NCBI GenBank assembly: GCA_016841955.1
Contig: JAENYE010000007.1
Coordinates: 1-64,000 of the forward strand
Direction: 5' to 3'
DNA from: Methanobacteriota archaeon
GTDB lineage: Archaea > Halobacteriota > Methanomicrobia > Methanomicrobiales > Methanoculleaceae
Length of the DNA: 64,000 nucleotides
The position numbers were made by a program, and so were the translations under genes. Shown one piece after another: positions 8,278 to 17,195 of this stretch. The notes beneath the pieces were generated by a model. That model did no database searches. It saw nothing but the letters and a program-made list of their open reading frames with translations, and had not been told where the DNA came from. How positions within the stretch are numbered: position 1 is the stretch's first letter; each line of letters starts with the position of its first letter.

Positions 8278-9405
8278 ATGGGCAGGTTTGAGATGGTCGG
8301 CGAAGACACCATCAAGAACGGTGAGTGTACGGACGTCTACTTCCGGCGTGTCGTGGACGTCATGGAGCGGGACGGCGTCAACCCGCACGTCACGATGGAG
8401 GTGACGGCGACAACGCTCCCGGACCAGTGGGGGGTCTTCTGCGGCCTCGACGACGTCATAACATTGCTCGAGAGGCTCCCGGTGGACGTGGACGCGATGC
8501 CGGAGGGCTCGATCTTCTACCAAAACGAGCCGGTCCTCCGGATATCGGGACGCTACCGGGACTTTGCGGTCTACGAGACCGCCATCCTCGGGTTCCTCTG
8601 CCACGCCTCGGGCGTGGCGTCGGCGGCCGCCCACATGAAACTGGCTGCAGGGGGCCGGCCGGTCTACTCCTTCGGCTCGCGCCGCCAGCACCCGGCGATC
8701 GCCGGGATGATCGAGCGGGCGGCCTGGATCGGCGGGGTGGACGGGGCGAGCAACACCTGTGCGCCGGACGGGGTCCCGCTCGCGGGCACGATGCCGCACG
8801 CGTTCGTGATGTGCTACCCGGAGCAGGAGGACGCCTGGCTCGCGTTTGCCCAGGGGGCTGGCCCGGAGGTGCCGCGGATCATGCTCGCCGACACCTTCTC
8901 CGACGAGAAGGACGAGGCGGTCAGGGCGGCGGCGTGCGGGGCGACGGCCGTCCGGCTGGACACGCCGCGGTCGCGCCGGGGCGACATGCGTGCGATCATC
9001 GAGGAGGTGCGCTGGGAGCTCGACGTCAACGGTTATGCGGACGTGAAGATCTTCCTCTCGGGCGGCCTGTCGCGCGCAGACGTCGTCGCCTACCGCGACG
9101 TCGCCGACGCCTTCGGCGTCGGGGGCGCGATAGCAAACGCCCCGGTGATCGACTTTTCGATGGATATCGTCGAACTGAAGGGCAGGCCCTACGCGAAGCG
9201 CGGGAAGCGGAGCGGCGTCAAGCAGGTCTACGAGCTGCCCGGCGGCGGCCGCCTCATGCTCCCCGCCCGGACCCCGGCGCCGGACGGCGCGGTGCCGCTC
9301 CTCGCCCACTGCATCAAGAACGGCATCGCCGTCGTGCGCCCGAAGATGGAGGATGCGCGGGAACGGGTGCTCTCCCGGCTCCCGGCCCTTGCCGGGGAGG
9401 GATAG
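8278..9405 (+). CDS. pncB: Nicotinate phosphoribosyltransferase
   Basis: Joins nicotinate to PRPP to form nicotinate mononucleotide in NAD salvage. The 375-residue protein shows the family blocks YSFGSRRQHPA, GGVDGASNTCA, GTMPHAFV and IFLSGGLSRADV. The frame continues upstream to 8224, but the TATA-like CAATAAAAAT (8241-8250) lies within that extension and about 30 nt before ATG 8278, so 8278 (MGRFEMVGEDT) is the better start and may be leaderless. It diverges from the phosphorylase/deaminase pair, which also handles purine and ribose salvage; shared regulation is possible but not shown. Confidence 0.88.
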   Translation: MGRFEMVGEDTIKNGECTDVYFRRVVDVMERDGVNPHVTMEVTATTLPDQWGVFCGLDDVITLLERLPVDVDAMPEGSIFYQNEPVLRISGRYRDFAVYETAILGFLCHASGVASAAAHMKLAAGGRPVYSFGSRRQHPAIAGMIERAAWIGGVDGASNTCAPDGVPLAGTMPHAFVMCYPEQEDAWLAFAQGAGPEVPRIMLADTFSDEKDEAVRAAACGATAVRLDTPRSRRGDMRAIIEEVRWELDVNGYADVKIFLSGGLSRADVVAYRDVADAFGVGGAIANAPVIDFSMDIVELKGRPYAKRGKRSGVKQVYELPGGGRLMLPARTPAPDGAVPLLAHCIKNGIAVVRPKMEDARERVLSRLPALAGEG

Positions 9406-9463
9406 GGGTGCGGCCTGCCCCAATCCTTATTATGTGATCGCGATCAACATTGTAGGGTAACAG

Positions 9464-9535
9464 GGGCCGATAGATCAGGGGAAGATCGCTACCTTGGCAT
9501 GGTAGAGGCCGCGGGTTCAATTCCCGCTCGGTCCA
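9464..9535 (+). tRNA. tRNA-Ala (GGC)
   Basis: Acceptor GGGCCGA (9464-9470) pairs with TCGGTCC (9528-9534), including the G3-U70 wobble that identifies alanine tRNA; discriminator A at 9535. The anticodon stem CTACC/GGTAG encloses TTGGCAT, giving anticodon GGC. The T-arm is GCGGG-TTCAATT-CCCGC. No CCA is encoded. It stands at the left edge of the AT-rich island, and similar 3'-end sequences recur at 10752-10798 and 19122-19134. Confidence 0.96.
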
Positions 9536-9678
9536 TCCGTTTTTCGAAATCTTGACGATATCTTTTCCTTCTTCGATCAGGTAATACTGACACGTGGAAT
9601 TCTGGCAGGTCATCGGAAAGAAAACACATAATTTTGGTCGTCGCGAAGGTACTCCTGACATCTCTGCGGGGATTATGC

Positions 9679-10302
9679 ATGGAGAAAATGAAAAATATTT
9701 CAGGATGGCTCTATTCCTACTGGCCTTGCGCCCTTCCGTTTCTGGCAGCGTATTCGCTCATGTTCATTTTTCTCTTTGTGTATCCTCTCACTCTGCCGGT
9801 TTTTCTCATCTGGCTCTGCATTCCGGTCTATTTTATCCATGAGTTTGAGGAATACGTATATCCCGGTGGTTTTGATGATTATACCAACCGTCTCTTGCAG
9901 AGACATTCGGGGCTTGATGACGACGAGTGCGTGCTGACGCCGAGAGCAGCCTACTGGATAAACGTAGGCATCATCTGGTTCTTGTTCCCCTCATCAGCAG
10001 TGCTCTCCACGCTCTATGGTCCTGGTTTCGGGGTCTGGGTAGCCTGGCTGACCGTGGTAAACGGCGTTCTCCATATTTTCCGGGCAGTCCAGTCTCGAGA
10101 GTATAACCCCGGCCTTGCAGCGAGCATCGTTTTAAATCTCCCGGTCGGTATCGCAGCAGTTATTGTGCTCGCAGGAGTAGTGCCCCTCTGGATCGTTCTT
10201 CTGTCACTGCTTTTCGCAGTGTTCCTGATGGCTGTCATGATCGTCTATTTTGTGGCAAGGATCAGGCATTTGGAGAAGATTGGCAATGGGGATCTGCCAT
10301 GA
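9679..10302 (+). CDS. HXXEE domain membrane protein
   Basis: A 207-residue protein with about five or six hydrophobic segments. The sequence HEFEEY near residue 50 is the His-x-x-Glu-Glu signature of the HXXEE family of predicted membrane proteins with unknown activity. A TTG-started frame runs from 9634, but ATG 9679, preceded by GCGGGGA, gives a normal short charged N-terminus (MEKMKNISGW) before the first membrane segment. It lies alone between tRNA-Ala and its decayed copy, so it is probably cargo of a small integrated segment. Function unknown. Confidence 0.7.
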   Translation: MEKMKNISGWLYSYWPCALPFLAAYSLMFIFLFVYPLTLPVFLIWLCIPVYFIHEFEEYVYPGGFDDYTNRLLQRHSGLDDDECVLTPRAAYWINVGIIWFLFPSSAVLSTLYGPGFGVWVAWLTVVNGVLHIFRAVQSREYNPGLAASIVLNLPVGIAAVIVLAGVVPLWIVLLSLLFAVFLMAVMIVYFVARIRHLEKIGNGDLP

Positions 10303-10410
10303 TACCCGGAATGGAGTTCTATTAACATATTTTCGGCCCCGGAACAGATCATTCACTATCACATCACGGTCATTCACACGTTGACGCATGGGGTTTCCGG
10401 CCTCTTCTGA

Positions 10411-10812
10411 TTGCGGGTGTTGATGCAAGAAGACGCCGAAAAACGCGGCGTGATGACCTTCACGGACGCTTCCGGCGTGTACGGCAACGCTGAACCCTCA
10501 AACGTGGGGCTGGTCGTCACCTCGCCGGATCGGCGGGAGCTGCTCAACGTCAATTGGGCGACGCTTCGCGGTATCGGGAACTTCAAGTACTGCGTGGCGG
10601 GCGCTGCTCCGGCGGGCTGCGCTATCTTCAACTATGCTCAGGAAGAGATTCCCATCCACCTTCCCGCGACATCATGTCGCGCAGGTATCCCCCTGATTGT
10701 ATTCAAGGATTGTTTCAGCGATATTATTGAAATTCGAGGCCGTATGGGGGAGCGCCTTGGCCTGGGAGAGGCCGCGGATTCAATTCCTGCTCGGTCCATG
10801 TTGTTCTTCTGA
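10411..10812 (+). pseudogene. Hypothetical coding fragment running into a tRNA remnant
   Basis: A frame of 133 codons whose first ~90 codons use G or C strongly in third positions, like the GC-rich host genes (for example the stretch around VNWATLRGIGNF). The last ~40 codons lose this bias and read through the tRNA-Ala-like sequence, so the 3' end is not original. Possible starts are GTG 10411 and ATG 10423. I recognise no family. The most likely reading is a fragment of a host-like gene truncated at an integration junction. Confidence 0.35.
10737..10798 (+). pseudogene. Decayed tRNA-Ala copy / attachment-site-like sequence
   Basis: The last 47 nt (10752-10798) match the 3' part of tRNA-Ala at 9489-9535 with seven mismatches. 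The upstream part (AGGCCGTAT...) resembles the tRNA 5' end with a deletion in the D-arm. The T-stem no longer pairs fully, so it is unlikely to be functional. Same orientation as the intact tRNA, as expected when an element integrates at a tRNA 3' end and leaves a partial copy. Confidence 0.7.
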
Positions 10813-11858
10813 AAGTGTTGTTTTTGTGGGTTGAGTTTCGGAGATTGCGTCTTTTGTTAATGCGTTGAGGAGTTTGTTGACATTGCCGACGCGTTTTTTC
10901 AGGTAGTCGTGGATGTTCAGGGGCGGGAATGTGGAGGCCCCACTACATTTGGTTTCACTGAGCTCTGTTTGGCATTTTCTCTTCCTCTTGGCTTCTGTTT
11001 TGCAGTGTACGTACACTTGCGCATTTGTGCGGATACTCCGGTGATCATATATGGTGGCCGGAAGTCTTAGCGGGATAGTAACATACGCTCCGGGACGTGT
11101 GGGGGGACTGCCGGGGAGGTCAGAAGAGGGTAAAGGGGATTCACAACATACTTGGGGGTCGTCCCAAAACACCCCTGCCGGGAGGGGGACACCCCCTCGC
11201 GTGATGCTACCTGAGTAAATGCCGTTCTGTTCATCCGCGTTCCGGGGCACGGCTCTTCCCCTGGATTATCGTCACACACTGCCCCTGCCCCTGAGGGGCG
11301 GGGGAGGAGCGCCGCAGGCGCGGGCGGGGGTGGGGGCTACGGGTATCCCCTGTCCCTTCCTCAATGACGATATCAGCCACGATCCTGTGTAGCGGGTGCG
11401 CCGGGGAAACCAATTTATATCGGTCGAGCCTGTGACCGAACGCAGCCTCATGGGTTTTTGGGATGTCCTCTAAGATACCTGGTACTGCTGGTGACTTTCT
11501 CCTAGAATTTGCACATTATGTCTGAAAATTCCAGAGTTGCATTGGGAAAATGTGATGAAAGGAATCAAAATTGCCTCCTAAAGATGGGATTTAACCTAGA
11601 AAAATATGAAGAAGACTCTGTTTTGGGACAGTACATCCTCGAGTATCTCCTCTACTCTGGGATAACATTATTACTATTACTTTTGTAAAGTAACAGGCGC
11701 TTTTTCCCGAACCTTTCGAGGACCATTTGATATTATGGTACGACTTTTGCTGAGGGTATAGAGATTTTTGTTAATTTGAAACGGACAACCTTGAAAACAA
11801 TAACAAAGAGTAATGATTTATATACTTGTGTGAAATATTATTGCTTTAAGGTAGCGGT
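10813..11858. other. Long intergenic region at island entry
   Basis: About 1 kb without a convincing gene. It contains a G/C-rich stretch with a GCGCC-GCA-GGCGC hairpin near 11311-11323, a TATA-like AATTTATATCG near 11410 followed by a six-codon frame, and a 56-codon frame (11518-11688, MSENSRVALG...) ending in a leucine run that I cannot assign. From about 11450 rightward the base composition becomes AT-rich. TTTATATA at 11817-11824 is the likely promoter of the next gene. Confidence 0.4.
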
Positions 11859-12614
11859 ATGGCAGAAGATGGATTTAGACTGCCGATTTCTTCGTATGAA
11901 GAGATTGTAAAGATAATTCTCGGGTATGGGTATCACGATAAAGAAGCATCAATAGATGACATCAGCTATAACGCTGCTATTCATCGAACACAAGTAAGTG
12001 GAAATAATGCCTTCTTAATGTCAATCGGTGTTATCGAACCTACAAAAGGTGGGAAAAAAATTACTGATGTAGGTAAATCTCTATTCTTAGCACTTCAGAG
12101 TGGATACGATGAGCAAATTAGTCATAATTGGTCAAAGATAGTTAAAAACACTGACTTTTTACAAAAGATTCTAGCTGCAATTCGTATTCGTCAAGGAATG
12201 GACAGATCCACTCTAATTACACATATTGCATACACTGCAGGACAAAGGAAGAATAAGAATGTGATCGCAGGATCAAATGCGATCATTGAAATTATGAAAA
12301 ATGCAAAACTGGTTGTTGAAAAAGAAGACAAAATTATACCCTTAAAAGATGAGGCAGATTCCCACGAAGTTGATGGTCAAAAAGAAGAACAACATATTGG
12401 GCTGGGGATGTCGGGACAAAGTGGAGTATCTGCAGTAAATCCGATTATCACTAAAGCAATAATCCCTAGTTTAGAAAATGGACCTGTAAATTTTAATTTT
12501 AAGTTTAATATTACTTGCACCGCGAAGGAATTTATCGAATTAGCTCCTGAATTAAAGAAAACTCTTAAAGAACTGTCAGACTACTTTTCTGTCGATGAAA
12601 ACGTAACTGATTAG
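11859..12614 (+). CDS. Hypothetical protein, first gene of a two-gene HEPN cassette
   Basis: A 251-residue acidic protein, not recognised. The N-terminal ~140 residues look like a helix-rich winged-helix module (ISSYEEIVKIILGYG, then IDDISYNAAIHRTQVSGNN, then GVIEPTKGGKKITDVGKSL). A linker (about 140-180) rich in E, K and G follows, then a C-terminal part ending in ELAPELKKTLKELSDYF that may be a coiled or helical tail. TTTATATA at 11817-11824 is a good TATA box and AAGGT precedes the ATG. The next gene starts 11 nt after its stop. AT-rich codon use differs sharply from the core genes. A DNA-binding or sensor role is inferred, not shown. Confidence 0.7.
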   Translation: MAEDGFRLPISSYEEIVKIILGYGYHDKEASIDDISYNAAIHRTQVSGNNAFLMSIGVIEPTKGGKKITDVGKSLFLALQSGYDEQISHNWSKIVKNTDFLQKILAAIRIRQGMDRSTLITHIAYTAGQRKNKNVIAGSNAIIEIMKNAKLVVEKEDKIIPLKDEADSHEVDGQKEEQHIGLGMSGQSGVSAVNPIITKAIIPSLENGPVNFNFKFNITCTAKEFIELAPELKKTLKELSDYFSVDENVTD

Positions 12615-12625
12615 GGGTATAATTT

Positions 12626-13585
12626 ATGATAACATCTTTCTACTCAGGTACAGCGGAACAAGTAGTTGGTGTTATTGAAGCGGTTGTCCTAAATAATAAA
12701 CCTACAGATATTGATTTTGTGCAAAAGTTCTGTGACATTCCATCGGATACAGCAGAAGCAGCATTAAACTTGTCAGTAGAATTAGGCTTTTTAAAACGAA
12801 TTAATTCGCAATATGATGCATTGAGTCATTTATGTAGACTTTTAATTACCTCTGCAGAGAAACAAAGGGCTGCAGTGATAAGAATTCAATTAGAATCCTA
12901 TAGGCCATTTTTACTTTTTAGAGAGAGGTTATTTGTCACAAGACAAGCTGATACTGCTGCAAGGCAAATTAAAAGCTTATTAGGCATTGACGAACACTGG
13001 GAAAAAATAAAAGATACACTAATCAGTCTTGGGACATACAGTCATGCATTAGTTTCTCAGGGTGGAGGAGTATATACAATTGCTGAGAAATCTCCTGAAG
13101 AAGCCCTATTATTGCTAGTATCTGGATGTCAAGAACAGGTAACTGCTGAGATAAAAATTCGAGAACATATTGGTGAAGCAAATGTCAATTCTCTGTCCAG
13201 AGAGGACGTAATACTACCTCTTGTTGGTGCATTAGTTGTTGTTGCAAATCAGGGGAACGCGAGAACGGCTATACTGCATGCAGGTAATGCAATAGAATCC
13301 TTTCTTAACGATTATGGGTTACGCGTGGGCGCAGACGTGAGTCTAAAGACAGGCATAAATGCCAAAATAGATGAATTAAAAAGAAGCGACAAGATGCCCA
13401 CGAAGATTTCTTTTGTTGGAAAGTATCTTGGTCACGTTAGAAATGGTGCTGATCATGGCATAGATCCCGAAATTGAAGCATCTTGGCAAATCAGAGAACT
13501 GACTGGGCTCGAATATGTCAGTGTTGCTTGTTCTTTCATTAAAATTTGTCTTAATTTTCAGAATGGTGGACAACCCGAACTCTAA
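12626..13585 (+). CDS. Winged-helix plus HEPN-like / abortive-infection C-terminal domain protein
   Basis: A 319-residue partner of the preceding gene, 11 nt downstream. The N-terminal ~90 residues read as a winged helix (DFVQKFCDIPSDTAEAALN, then VELGFLKRIN). The C-terminal region (about 205-315) has the look of a HEPN or Abi-type domain: AGNAIESFLNDYG, then LGHVRNGADHGID, in which Arg272 and His277 form the R-x4-H motif of HEPN RNases. If active it would cleave RNA as a toxin-like effector. Family knowledge supports HEPN as an RNase fold in defence and TA systems; assignment here rests on motif reading. Confidence 0.65.
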   Translation: MITSFYSGTAEQVVGVIEAVVLNNKPTDIDFVQKFCDIPSDTAEAALNLSVELGFLKRINSQYDALSHLCRLLITSAEKQRAAVIRIQLESYRPFLLFRERLFVTRQADTAARQIKSLLGIDEHWEKIKDTLISLGTYSHALVSQGGGVYTIAEKSPEEALLLLVSGCQEQVTAEIKIREHIGEANVNSLSREDVILPLVGALVVVANQGNARTAILHAGNAIESFLNDYGLRVGADVSLKTGINAKIDELKRSDKMPTKISFVGKYLGHVRNGADHGIDPEIEASWQIRELTGLEYVSVACSFIKICLNFQNGGQPEL

Positions 13586-13615
13586 TGAACACACCATATT
13601 TCTTATGCCCACATG

Positions 13616-13985
13616 AGGTAAAAATCTGTTTTTGTGGGCTCCACATATGAGAACCTACAGTAATGTCGAAGGGAGATTCGTGATCTCCTCTCAGAACTAG
13701 GATTTGAACCTCATGAGATGGAAGAATTTGGATCGAGAAATGAAACTCCTCTCCAAAACTTGCCTAGATAAAGTGTCGCGTTGTAAAATCTTTATTTGCA
13801 TATTAGCCATGCAATATGGCTCTATTGGAAAGAATACCGGTAAATCATTCACTGAACTTGAGTATGATGAATCAACCGAAATTAGGGGTAGTAATCTCCA
13901 CAAATATCATTAGAAAGTTATTAATTGTTACAAGTATCGAATGGCTGCCATTCTCCGTAAGCTATAAATCACGCGCACCATTCTT
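13616..13985 (+). pseudogene. Frameshifted DUF4062 gene remnant
   Basis: Consecutive frames together spell a DUF4062 N-terminal domain: EIRDLLSELGFEPHEMEEFG and RNETPLQ (frame starting 13673), then after a frameshift near 13760 CLDKVSRCKIFICILAMQYG and SIGKNTGKSFTELEYDE, then after a second shift near 13870 QPKLGVVIST. These blocks match what I recall of DUF4062 (a YGS motif followed by GKSFTELEY). The 5' end near 13616-13672 is also degraded by an in-frame stop. DUF4062 domains occur at the N-termini of STAND and other defence proteins. The gene is dead. Confidence 0.7.
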
Positions 13986-14166
13986 GCTATTGTCTGCCGG
14001 GCTTGGTATATTTGAACTAACGTTTCGACGAATTTATCGGCAGACGATCTTTTCAAATCGCAGATGATCAATTCTTCTTTAAGTTTGAAAAATGTTTTAC
14101 CGGGTCGTCCGCAAGCTCTTTCAGTACGTCAAGGTTTCTAAAATTAGGGATATGGATCAGAAGTAT
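13986..14166. other. Degenerate AT-rich DNA with possible minus-strand coding remnant
   Basis: On the minus strand, pieces such as LDVLKELADDPVKHF and, in a shifted frame, FKLKEELIICDLKRSS run from about 14150 to 13935 with protein-like composition. This suggests a second decayed gene, unidentified. No intact frame. Confidence 0.3.
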
Positions 14167-14754
14167 TCATGTCTGCTTAATGTCCAACAAATCTCTAATA
14201 GTGGAAGCCACGAAACTTATTCCTGGTATTGTTACCTTCCAAAAGTCCTTTTTATCATCAAATACTATTGAACCATTATAATGTGTAGTTCTCATATTCT
14301 TACTAAAGTTGCTGTCATTATAGATGGAACGAGATTCACACTGCTTTCTTAAGTCGTCTTTGGGAATTTTAAATTCTCCTTCAATTGCAGCATAGCTTAC
14401 TGCAATTAAACATGCAATGATTCTTTGACCCTGAGATTTTACACTTCCAAGATTTCTCGTAATAATTTTTCCAGATTCAAAATCTATTAATCTTTCAATC
14501 ATATCGTGACTTAAATCGTTATCAGCCAAGAAATTTTGATATTCAAGATCGTCTTGGGAAGACTGGGTGTCTAAATGTTTTTCCGCAGTTCGTTGAGGGG
14601 GTACACCTTCAGCTGATGATTTCGAGGTTCCAAGTGCTTTTAAAAGTAATAATTCAAAGCATTTCTCTTGAAATGGTTCATCGCACGACAAAGCAACCGC
14701 TTGGATTGCGGGTATTATGCCTGCAATTTCATTCAACCAGTCAGGTTTTAACAT
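14167..14754 (-). CDS. Hypothetical island protein
   Basis: A 195-residue protein, not recognised. The N-terminus (MLKPDWLNEIAGIIPAIQAV) is helical, a linker rich in Q, S and D follows (about 50-75), and the C-terminal ~120 residues contain a likely winged-helix-like fold (IPKDDLRKQCESRSIYND...). The C-terminus ends in TIRDLLDIKQT. It is transcribed on the minus strand with a run of A/T (14820-14840) that can serve as TATA. It stands apart from the HerA operon, ~260 nt downstream of its last gene on the same strand, so it could be an accessory gene of that operon. Function unknown. Confidence 0.6.
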   Translation of the reverse strand: MLKPDWLNEIAGIIPAIQAVALSCDEPFQEKCFELLLLKALGTSKSSAEGVPPQRTAEKHLDTQSSQDDLEYQNFLADNDLSHDMIERLIDFESGKIITRNLGSVKSQGQRIIACLIAVSYAAIEGEFKIPKDDLRKQCESRSIYNDSNFSKNMRTTHYNGSIVFDDKKDFWKVTIPGISFVASTIRDLLDIKQT

Positions 14755-15012
14755 TGTTTACCATCACCGCCTCTTGCGCCCAATCAAGTAACGACATTTA
14801 ATATTACTACCTATCACCATAATTTAAATATTTATATTTGATTTAGCCAAGAAATTTATAAGAGATCAAAGAATTGCATTACAAGCAATCGTTTGTTCTA
14901 AGGCTAATATGTCGCCTTAAAAGAATCTAACGGGTATACCATCAATTTGCAGATCCTTTTGAAAACTCTTGTGAATGCTCGAACTATATATGAGTAGTGC
15001 TGGTTGAAGTGC
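14755..15012. promoter_or_regulatory. Intergenic with minus-strand promoter for the 14167-14754 gene
   Basis: AT-rich. ATATAAATATTTAAA-like sequence (minus strand, about 14820-14840) is a likely TATA region for the downstream gene. No coding potential seen in the rest. Confidence 0.35.
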
Positions 15013-16458
15013 CTAAATGATTTTAGATTTCAGGTGCGATTTTATATTTTGCATCAACTCAGTTTCAACATTATCAGATCCAAATTCTTTTTCTACAAAC
15101 TTGTCAAAATTCGAGCAAAAGTAATATCCATCTTTCTTACGTCTTCTGTTGACTAAACCAATTTCAACTAAATTCTTCAATGAGTGTGTGTGCAGCGTTT
15201 TGACCGAATACTTAATCCAATTTGAAATTTGCTTGTAAGAGTATTCTTTTTGATCTTTAATTAATAGAAACCTAAACATCTCCCTCTCAGGTCTTGATAG
15301 GCAGTTAATACGTTTCAATATTAACTCAATGTGTTTGATAATTTCAAGAGGTAATTCTTCCTCAAAACCATTTTTGTCATAATTTTGTTCACTGACCACT
15401 GATCTACATCTGATGGAACCACTAGGTAGACTATCTCTCGTTGAGTTTGCCTGGTTCGCTTGTTCTAACTTTAATTCATGTAAGTCCTTACTTAACTGTC
15501 TTATAGTTCTATTTTTTTCCTCAATTATCTCTTTTAAGGATTCGAGTTCAGCCAGAGAATTTTGCGGATCGAGGGGTGGTGTTTCAATATTCGTATAATT
15601 CCTGACCAAATTTAAAATCTCTTCACTGATTGATTTCAATCTCGGGATTTCAATCTCACCCAATGCGGGTGTATATCCTGCGTGAAATGTTTTTCTAATT
15701 CTGACATGGATCGTTGTACATACCTCTCCACAATATAACACACATTCCCCGGTCGATAACGCGTTGATTATTTCACTTACATTCTTAGGAGCGACAGGTA
15801 GCATGTCCTTGTAAACCTTCAGATCGGAAGGATGTACAACTTTATGTAAGAACAAGATCTCTGCTTGAGTAAGAACATCCTTCTCAACCTTTGCAGATCT
15901 TTGGCTCAATATTATTGCTCCTAGCCCGCGTTTTCTTCCTCTAAGAGCAATTTTTACAAGGATTCTTTTCAGTTCATCGCTCATGCCTTGAGGTATGAAC
16001 TCATGAGCTTCCTCTATTACAATCTCATACGGTTTACGAAATTTACCCGCTAGATCCCATAACCTTCTGAAATAAAGCAATAATAACTTGTGGGCTTCAT
16101 CATAAGCGTACCCACTCACATCTAATATTATTGGGACATTTTTTGTCAGAGAAATCTCAGCAATCTTCTCGGCGTGCTGAATACCAATCTCTATGTCAAC
16201 ATTTTCAGATTTTCCAACCACCAGTATTTCATATTTCTCCTTTAATCCCCAATACTCCCCGTCAATATCGACAATTGTCAAAGGGAAGTTATAATTCAAT
16301 AATTCCTCAAGAATAACTGCAGCTGTATTTGTTTTACCTGATCCCCGTATCCCAAGTACGGCAATAAACTTACCTACGGTGTCATTTAAATCTAGATCTA
16401 ATTCATCGGATATCCTCAAGGGTTTCGTAATATCACTCGATTTTACGATACTTACCAT
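15013..16458 (-). CDS. HerA-type (DUF87) ATPase with C-terminal winged helix
   Basis: A hexameric FtsK/HerA-superfamily motor by fold. Counting from the upstream Met at 16476, Walker A GIRGSGKTN is at 42-50, Walker B EIVIEEAHEF at 151-160 with the Glu-Glu pair, and GLGAIILSQRSAK gives the sensor/arginine region. The block TIVDIDGEYWG after Walker A is typical of HerA. Residues ~300-345 are a coiled coil (LESLKEIIEEKNRTIRQLS), and the last ~110 form a winged helix. Met at 16458 (MVSIVKSSD) shortens the overlap with the previous gene, so I prefer it. HerA ATPases pair with nucleases in repair (NurA) or defence (Sir2, DUF4297); here no nuclease of those families is adjacent, but a HEPN-like protein is. 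Confidence 0.85.
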   Translation of the reverse strand: MVSIVKSSDITKPLRISDELDLDLNDTVGKFIAVLGIRGSGKTNTAAVILEELLNYNFPLTIVDIDGEYWGLKEKYEILVVGKSENVDIEIGIQHAEKIAEISLTKNVPIILDVSGYAYDEAHKLLLLYFRRLWDLAGKFRKPYEIVIEEAHEFIPQGMSDELKRILVKIALRGRKRGLGAIILSQRSAKVEKDVLTQAEILFLHKVVHPSDLKVYKDMLPVAPKNVSEIINALSTGECVLYCGEVCTTIHVRIRKTFHAGYTPALGEIEIPRLKSISEEILNLVRNYTNIETPPLDPQNSLAELESLKEIIEEKNRTIRQLSKDLHELKLEQANQANSTRDSLPSGSIRCRSVVSEQNYDKNGFEEELPLEIIKHIELILKRINCLSRPEREMFRFLLIKDQKEYSYKQISNWIKYSVKTLHTHSLKNLVEIGLVNRRRKKDGYYFCSNFDKFVEKEFGSDNVETELMQNIKSHLKSKII

Positions 16459-17194
16459 ATATTTTTTCGGCCTCACTTATTCCTTTTACTGTCAGGGTGT
16501 AACCTTGGTCGGTTTTGTGGATAAATGCTTCATTAACTAGTTTTTTTAATATTTCACTTAGGTGAGTTAGACCCTTTCCTTTAATCCGGCTTTTAATTAC
16601 GTTGTTTGAAATTGATGATGGATATTCGTGGTGCAATAAAATTAATACTTGCTCTTTCAGGGACATTTTGGGTTCTAGGATAATAACATCCCCATCGATC
16701 TCCTCTAAAAGGGCATGTGGGATCTTCGAAATGCCATCAATAATTAGTTGAACTTCTGCTGCCTCTCGCTTCAAATATATTCGTAGTAATTCACTGATAA
16801 TCCAGTTGCATCCCGCAAGAGCTAACTGTGAGTCAATGTATCCTGTAGATGTCTCATGGTTTTTATGAACGGCCCCTCTCTTACTCCGAATAGCGTAAAG
16901 CATTAGACAAACCTTTGGAATAAGAACCCGTACTGCAACAGGTTGATTCGCTTCGGGTATATTTTCGAGTTTTCTACTCAAATCGTTAAAGTTTGGATGC
17001 GGTGGCGTCTCACCGAATGCAACAGTGGATAGCAGTTGAAAAGCGGTTTCAACAAATTTACCTAACTTTGTTAACGTGAGTTCATAATTCTGGACATGAA
17101 AAGAAATTTTAATCTCCTTGTATTCTTGGAATAAATCGCGTATTAAAGATTTATCAAGGTGGTCCGGTAACTCATCTACAATAGAAGTTAGCAT
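16433..17194 (-). CDS. HEPN-like domain protein with C-terminal winged helix
   Basis: A 253-residue protein immediately upstream of herA and overlapping it. The N-terminal ~165 residues read as an all-helical Abi/HEPN-like domain; AIRSKRGAVHKNH holds Arg103 and His110 in R-x6-H spacing, and the following TGYIDSQLALAGCNWIISEL fits helices around a HEPN active site. Residues ~180-253 form a winged helix (LKEQVLILLHHEYPSSISNNVIKSR is one segment of it). The upstream gene's stop TAA directly precedes this ATG (TAATATG); a start 24 nt farther up (17218) is also open. It is likely the effector or nuclease partner of the HerA ATPase; this is inference from fold reading and context. Confidence 0.65.
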   Translation of the reverse strand: MLTSIVDELPDHLDKSLIRDLFQEYKEIKISFHVQNYELTLTKLGKFVETAFQLLSTVAFGETPPHPNFNDLSRKLENIPEANQPVAVRVLIPKVCLMLYAIRSKRGAVHKNHETSTGYIDSQLALAGCNWIISELLRIYLKREAAEVQLIIDGISKIPHALLEEIDGDVIILEPKMSLKEQVLILLHHEYPSSISNNVIKSRIKGKGLTHLSEILKKLVNEAFIHKTDQGYTLTVKGISEAEKIYGKYRKIE

Positions 17195-17195
17195 A

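Noticed and set aside
10780-11250. A 156-codon minus-strand frame beginning beyond the decayed tRNA copy
   Set aside because: Mixed composition, no recognised motif; the part reading HDYLKKRVGNVNKLL looked protein-like but could not be linked to a transposase or other family.
13690-13715. A tRNA T-arm-like sequence (GGATTTGAACCTC)
   Set aside because: No other tRNA parts fold around it, and the bases are explained as DUF4062 codons (GFEPHE).
13935-14150. A possible second pseudogene on the minus strand (LKEELIICDLKRSS region)
   Set aside because: Protein-like in two frames but unidentifiable; kept only as a remark on the region.
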